From Bacillota bacterium (GTDB lineage: Bacteria; Bacillota; Clostridia; Lachnospirales; Lachnospiraceae), in NCBI GenBank assembly GCA_023392615.1, contig JAEVYT010000002.1:1-64000 (forward strand): a stretch of 64,000 nucleotides of DNA, written 5' to 3'. Position 1 is the first letter of the stretch; each line of letters starts with the position of its first letter. The position numbers were made by a program, and so were the translations under genes. The notes under the pieces are model-generated. The model saw only the letters and a list, made by a program, of their open reading frames with translations. It was not told where the DNA came from and searched no databases. Below, in pieces: positions 62,769 to 64,000 of this stretch.

Positions 62769-64000
62769 ATGTTAGGGAACAATAGAAAAACGATTGGTGT
62801 TTTTGTTACGCAGCAATTTCAGGAATACCAGGATCAAGTCTGTAGAGGAATATGTTCTCGAGCAGTTGATCTTGGTTATAATGTTGCGGTCTTTACAAAT
62901 TTTTTGGGGTATGGTGATTTTCAGTACGAAATAGGAGAACGAAGTATCGCTGATCTTCCCCAATATAATACGCTTGATGGTATCATATTACTCCCTGATA
63001 CAATGTATGTACCAAAGTTTTTGAGCAGCATTGTGGAGAATATCAGGAAGGAATGTAGCTGCCCTGTTGTTAGCGTACGCCAAAAACTGGAGGAATACTA
63101 TAACATCTTAATAGATGACGATATCGTACTTGAGGATATCATAAGACATTTTGTTGTGGATCATGGTTATAAAAAGATTAACTTTTTAACCGGACCAAAG
63201 GATAATACTCCTTCCAAGAAGAGGTTAAATACTTATAAAAGGATATTAGAAGAAAATAAAATACCGTTTGATGAAAAAAGAGTTTACTACGGAGACTTTT
63301 GGAAAACTTCTCCCAAATTAGCGGTTGAAAAGTGGTTTGATGGAGAAGAGGAGTATCCGGAGGCAATTATCTGTGGTAATGATTATATGGCCATCGCTTT
63401 AGGTACTGAGTTATCAAAGCGCGGTATATCGATACCTGATGACATCGCTATCTCAGGTTGTGATAATATAATGTTGTCCAAAGATTTTTATCCGCCTATT
63501 ACTACAGTAAATATGCCTAATTATGAGATGGGTGTTGAGGCGGTTAATAAAATACATAATCATAACGAGGAAATCCCACAGGACAAGATATCCTATCTGG
63601 ATACTTCACCCATCATTAGGGAATCCTGTGGTTGTAAAAGACATATTAAGAATTACAAAAAAACAACGAAGCGAAATCGCACGATAAGTAAGATAGAAGA
63701 TTTAGAGAAAGATAATTATAATAATGCGTTGATGTCTGTTGAATTGACAAGTATCACTACCTTAGAGAGACTGGATAAGCGACTTTCCAGTTACACAAAT
63801 ATGAATGAAGGGTATTCCAGTTTTTATATGATGCTTTATAAGGATTGGGATATTTATGCCAAGGGCGAAACACTTAAGCAATTCGATAAAAAAGAAATCA
63901 TGATGGAAGTGGGTCTAAAAAACGGAAAATGGCTTGAAAAAACAAAATTTTTAACTCCACATTTGCTACCACCGATTTATGGAGATAGTGATCCACAAAT
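62769..64000 (+). CDS. LacI-type sensor protein, paralogue of the preceding gene (cut by the window edge)
   Basis: This frame stays open to the end of the window, giving about 410 residues from MLGNNRKTIGVFVTQQ. It parallels the previous protein throughout: EYQDQVCRGI, NPVVSVRQ-like SCPVVSVRQKLEEYYNILIDDD, YGDFWKTS, AIICGNDYMAIALG, GCDNI, TTVNMPNYEMGVEAVNKIHNHN and RESCGC. AGGAGA lies five bases before the ATG. No DNA-binding domain is present. A C-terminal GGDEF or other output domain is expected beyond 64000 but cannot be seen. Confidence 0.85.
   Translation, partial: MLGNNRKTIGVFVTQQFQEYQDQVCRGICSRAVDLGYNVAVFTNFLGYGDFQYEIGERSIADLPQYNTLDGIILLPDTMYVPKFLSSIVENIRKECSCPVVSVRQKLEEYYNILIDDDIVLEDIIRHFVVDHGYKKINFLTGPKDNTPSKKRLNTYKRILEENKIPFDEKRVYYGDFWKTSPKLAVEKWFDGEEEYPEAIICGNDYMAIALGTELSKRGISIPDDIAISGCDNIMLSKDFYPPITTVNMPNYEMGVEAVNKIHNHNEEIPQDKISYLDTSPIIRESCGCKRHIKNYKKTTKRNRTISKIEDLEKDNYNNALMSVELTSITTLERLDKRLSSYTNMNEGYSSFYMMLYKDWDIYAKGETLKQFDKKEIMMEVGLKNGKWLEKTKFLTPHLLPPIYGDSDPQ

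Noticed and set aside
1..64000. CRISPR array, insertion sequence or prophage
   Set aside because: No direct-repeat and spacer pattern, transposase, integrase or phage structural gene was seen. The repeated stretches are coding paralogues, DnaA-type repeats or terminator palindromes.

Overview
This AT-rich window spans the replication origin of a low-GC Gram-positive anaerobe, most likely a Lachnospiraceae member (Clostridia). Support comes from the dnaA-dnaN-S4-recF-gyrB-gyrA block diverging from rpmH-rnpA-yidD-yidC-jag-mnmE-mnmG-rsmG, near-consensus DnaA boxes and parS sites, the Lachnospiraceae-type DUF3881 and DUF4446 proteins, a clostridial AdhE and a two-subunit class I fumarase. The layout resembles Lachnoclostridium phytofermentans and its relatives, but that is recollection and was not tested. 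I see no insertion sequence, prophage or CRISPR array.

Layout. 1-340: minus-strand promoter and leader of an rRNA operon whose 16S gene lies off the left edge. 628-2109: unknown membrane protein. 2351-3120: tRNA-Ser and fumB. 3297-13106 (minus): fumA, gyrA, gyrB, recF, an S4-domain protein, dnaN and dnaA. The origin is bipartite: a DnaA-box cluster in the dnaA-rpmH gap (13190-13415) and an array of four TTATCAAC-type repeats at exact 11-bp spacing just after dnaA (11709-11752). 13618-21520 (plus): rpmH to rsmG and a GNAT protein. 21968-26617: a cytosolic DegS/DesK-like kinase with its NarL-type regulator, then parA, parB and DUF4446, with three identical parS sites. 26777-29407: adhE with a Rex-like operator. 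29884-31017: DUF3881 and tRNA-Arg. 31291-37806: a complete Pst phosphate operon with phoU and a PhoB/PhoR pair. 37934-42546: a membrane coiled-coil protein, a D,D-carboxypeptidase, a flavoprotein, trmB, a tiny basic protein and thioredoxin. 42809-43086: tRNA-Lys followed by a nested, GC-richer inverted-repeat element that looks like a structured RNA and which I cannot assign. 43268-49819: two tandem secreted multidomain metallophosphoesterases. 49891-51267: a 45-residue membrane peptide plus a stand-alone decarboxylase beta subunit. 51412-52704: LysM plus a GH18-like domain that lacks catalytic residues. 52802-55859: TetR regulator, a small unknown gene and a YhgE/Pip protein. 55923-58541: T-box leader and ilvB-ilvN. 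58676-60442: a RelA/SpoT-domain protein with two unknown small genes. 60664-64000: two tandem LacI-like sensor proteins, the first with a GGDEF domain, the second cut by the window edge.

Functional themes are replication initiation and segregation, tRNA modification and ribosome or membrane biogenesis around the origin, then phosphate sensing, redox-controlled fermentation, branched-chain amino acid control by T-box, and nucleotide second messengers. Several intergenic gaps carry long terminator-like palindromes, and two of these (16694-16807 and 21539-21678) appear to be copies of one repeat family. Starts were chosen by ribosome-binding sites and family N-termini, so several differ from the longest open frame.
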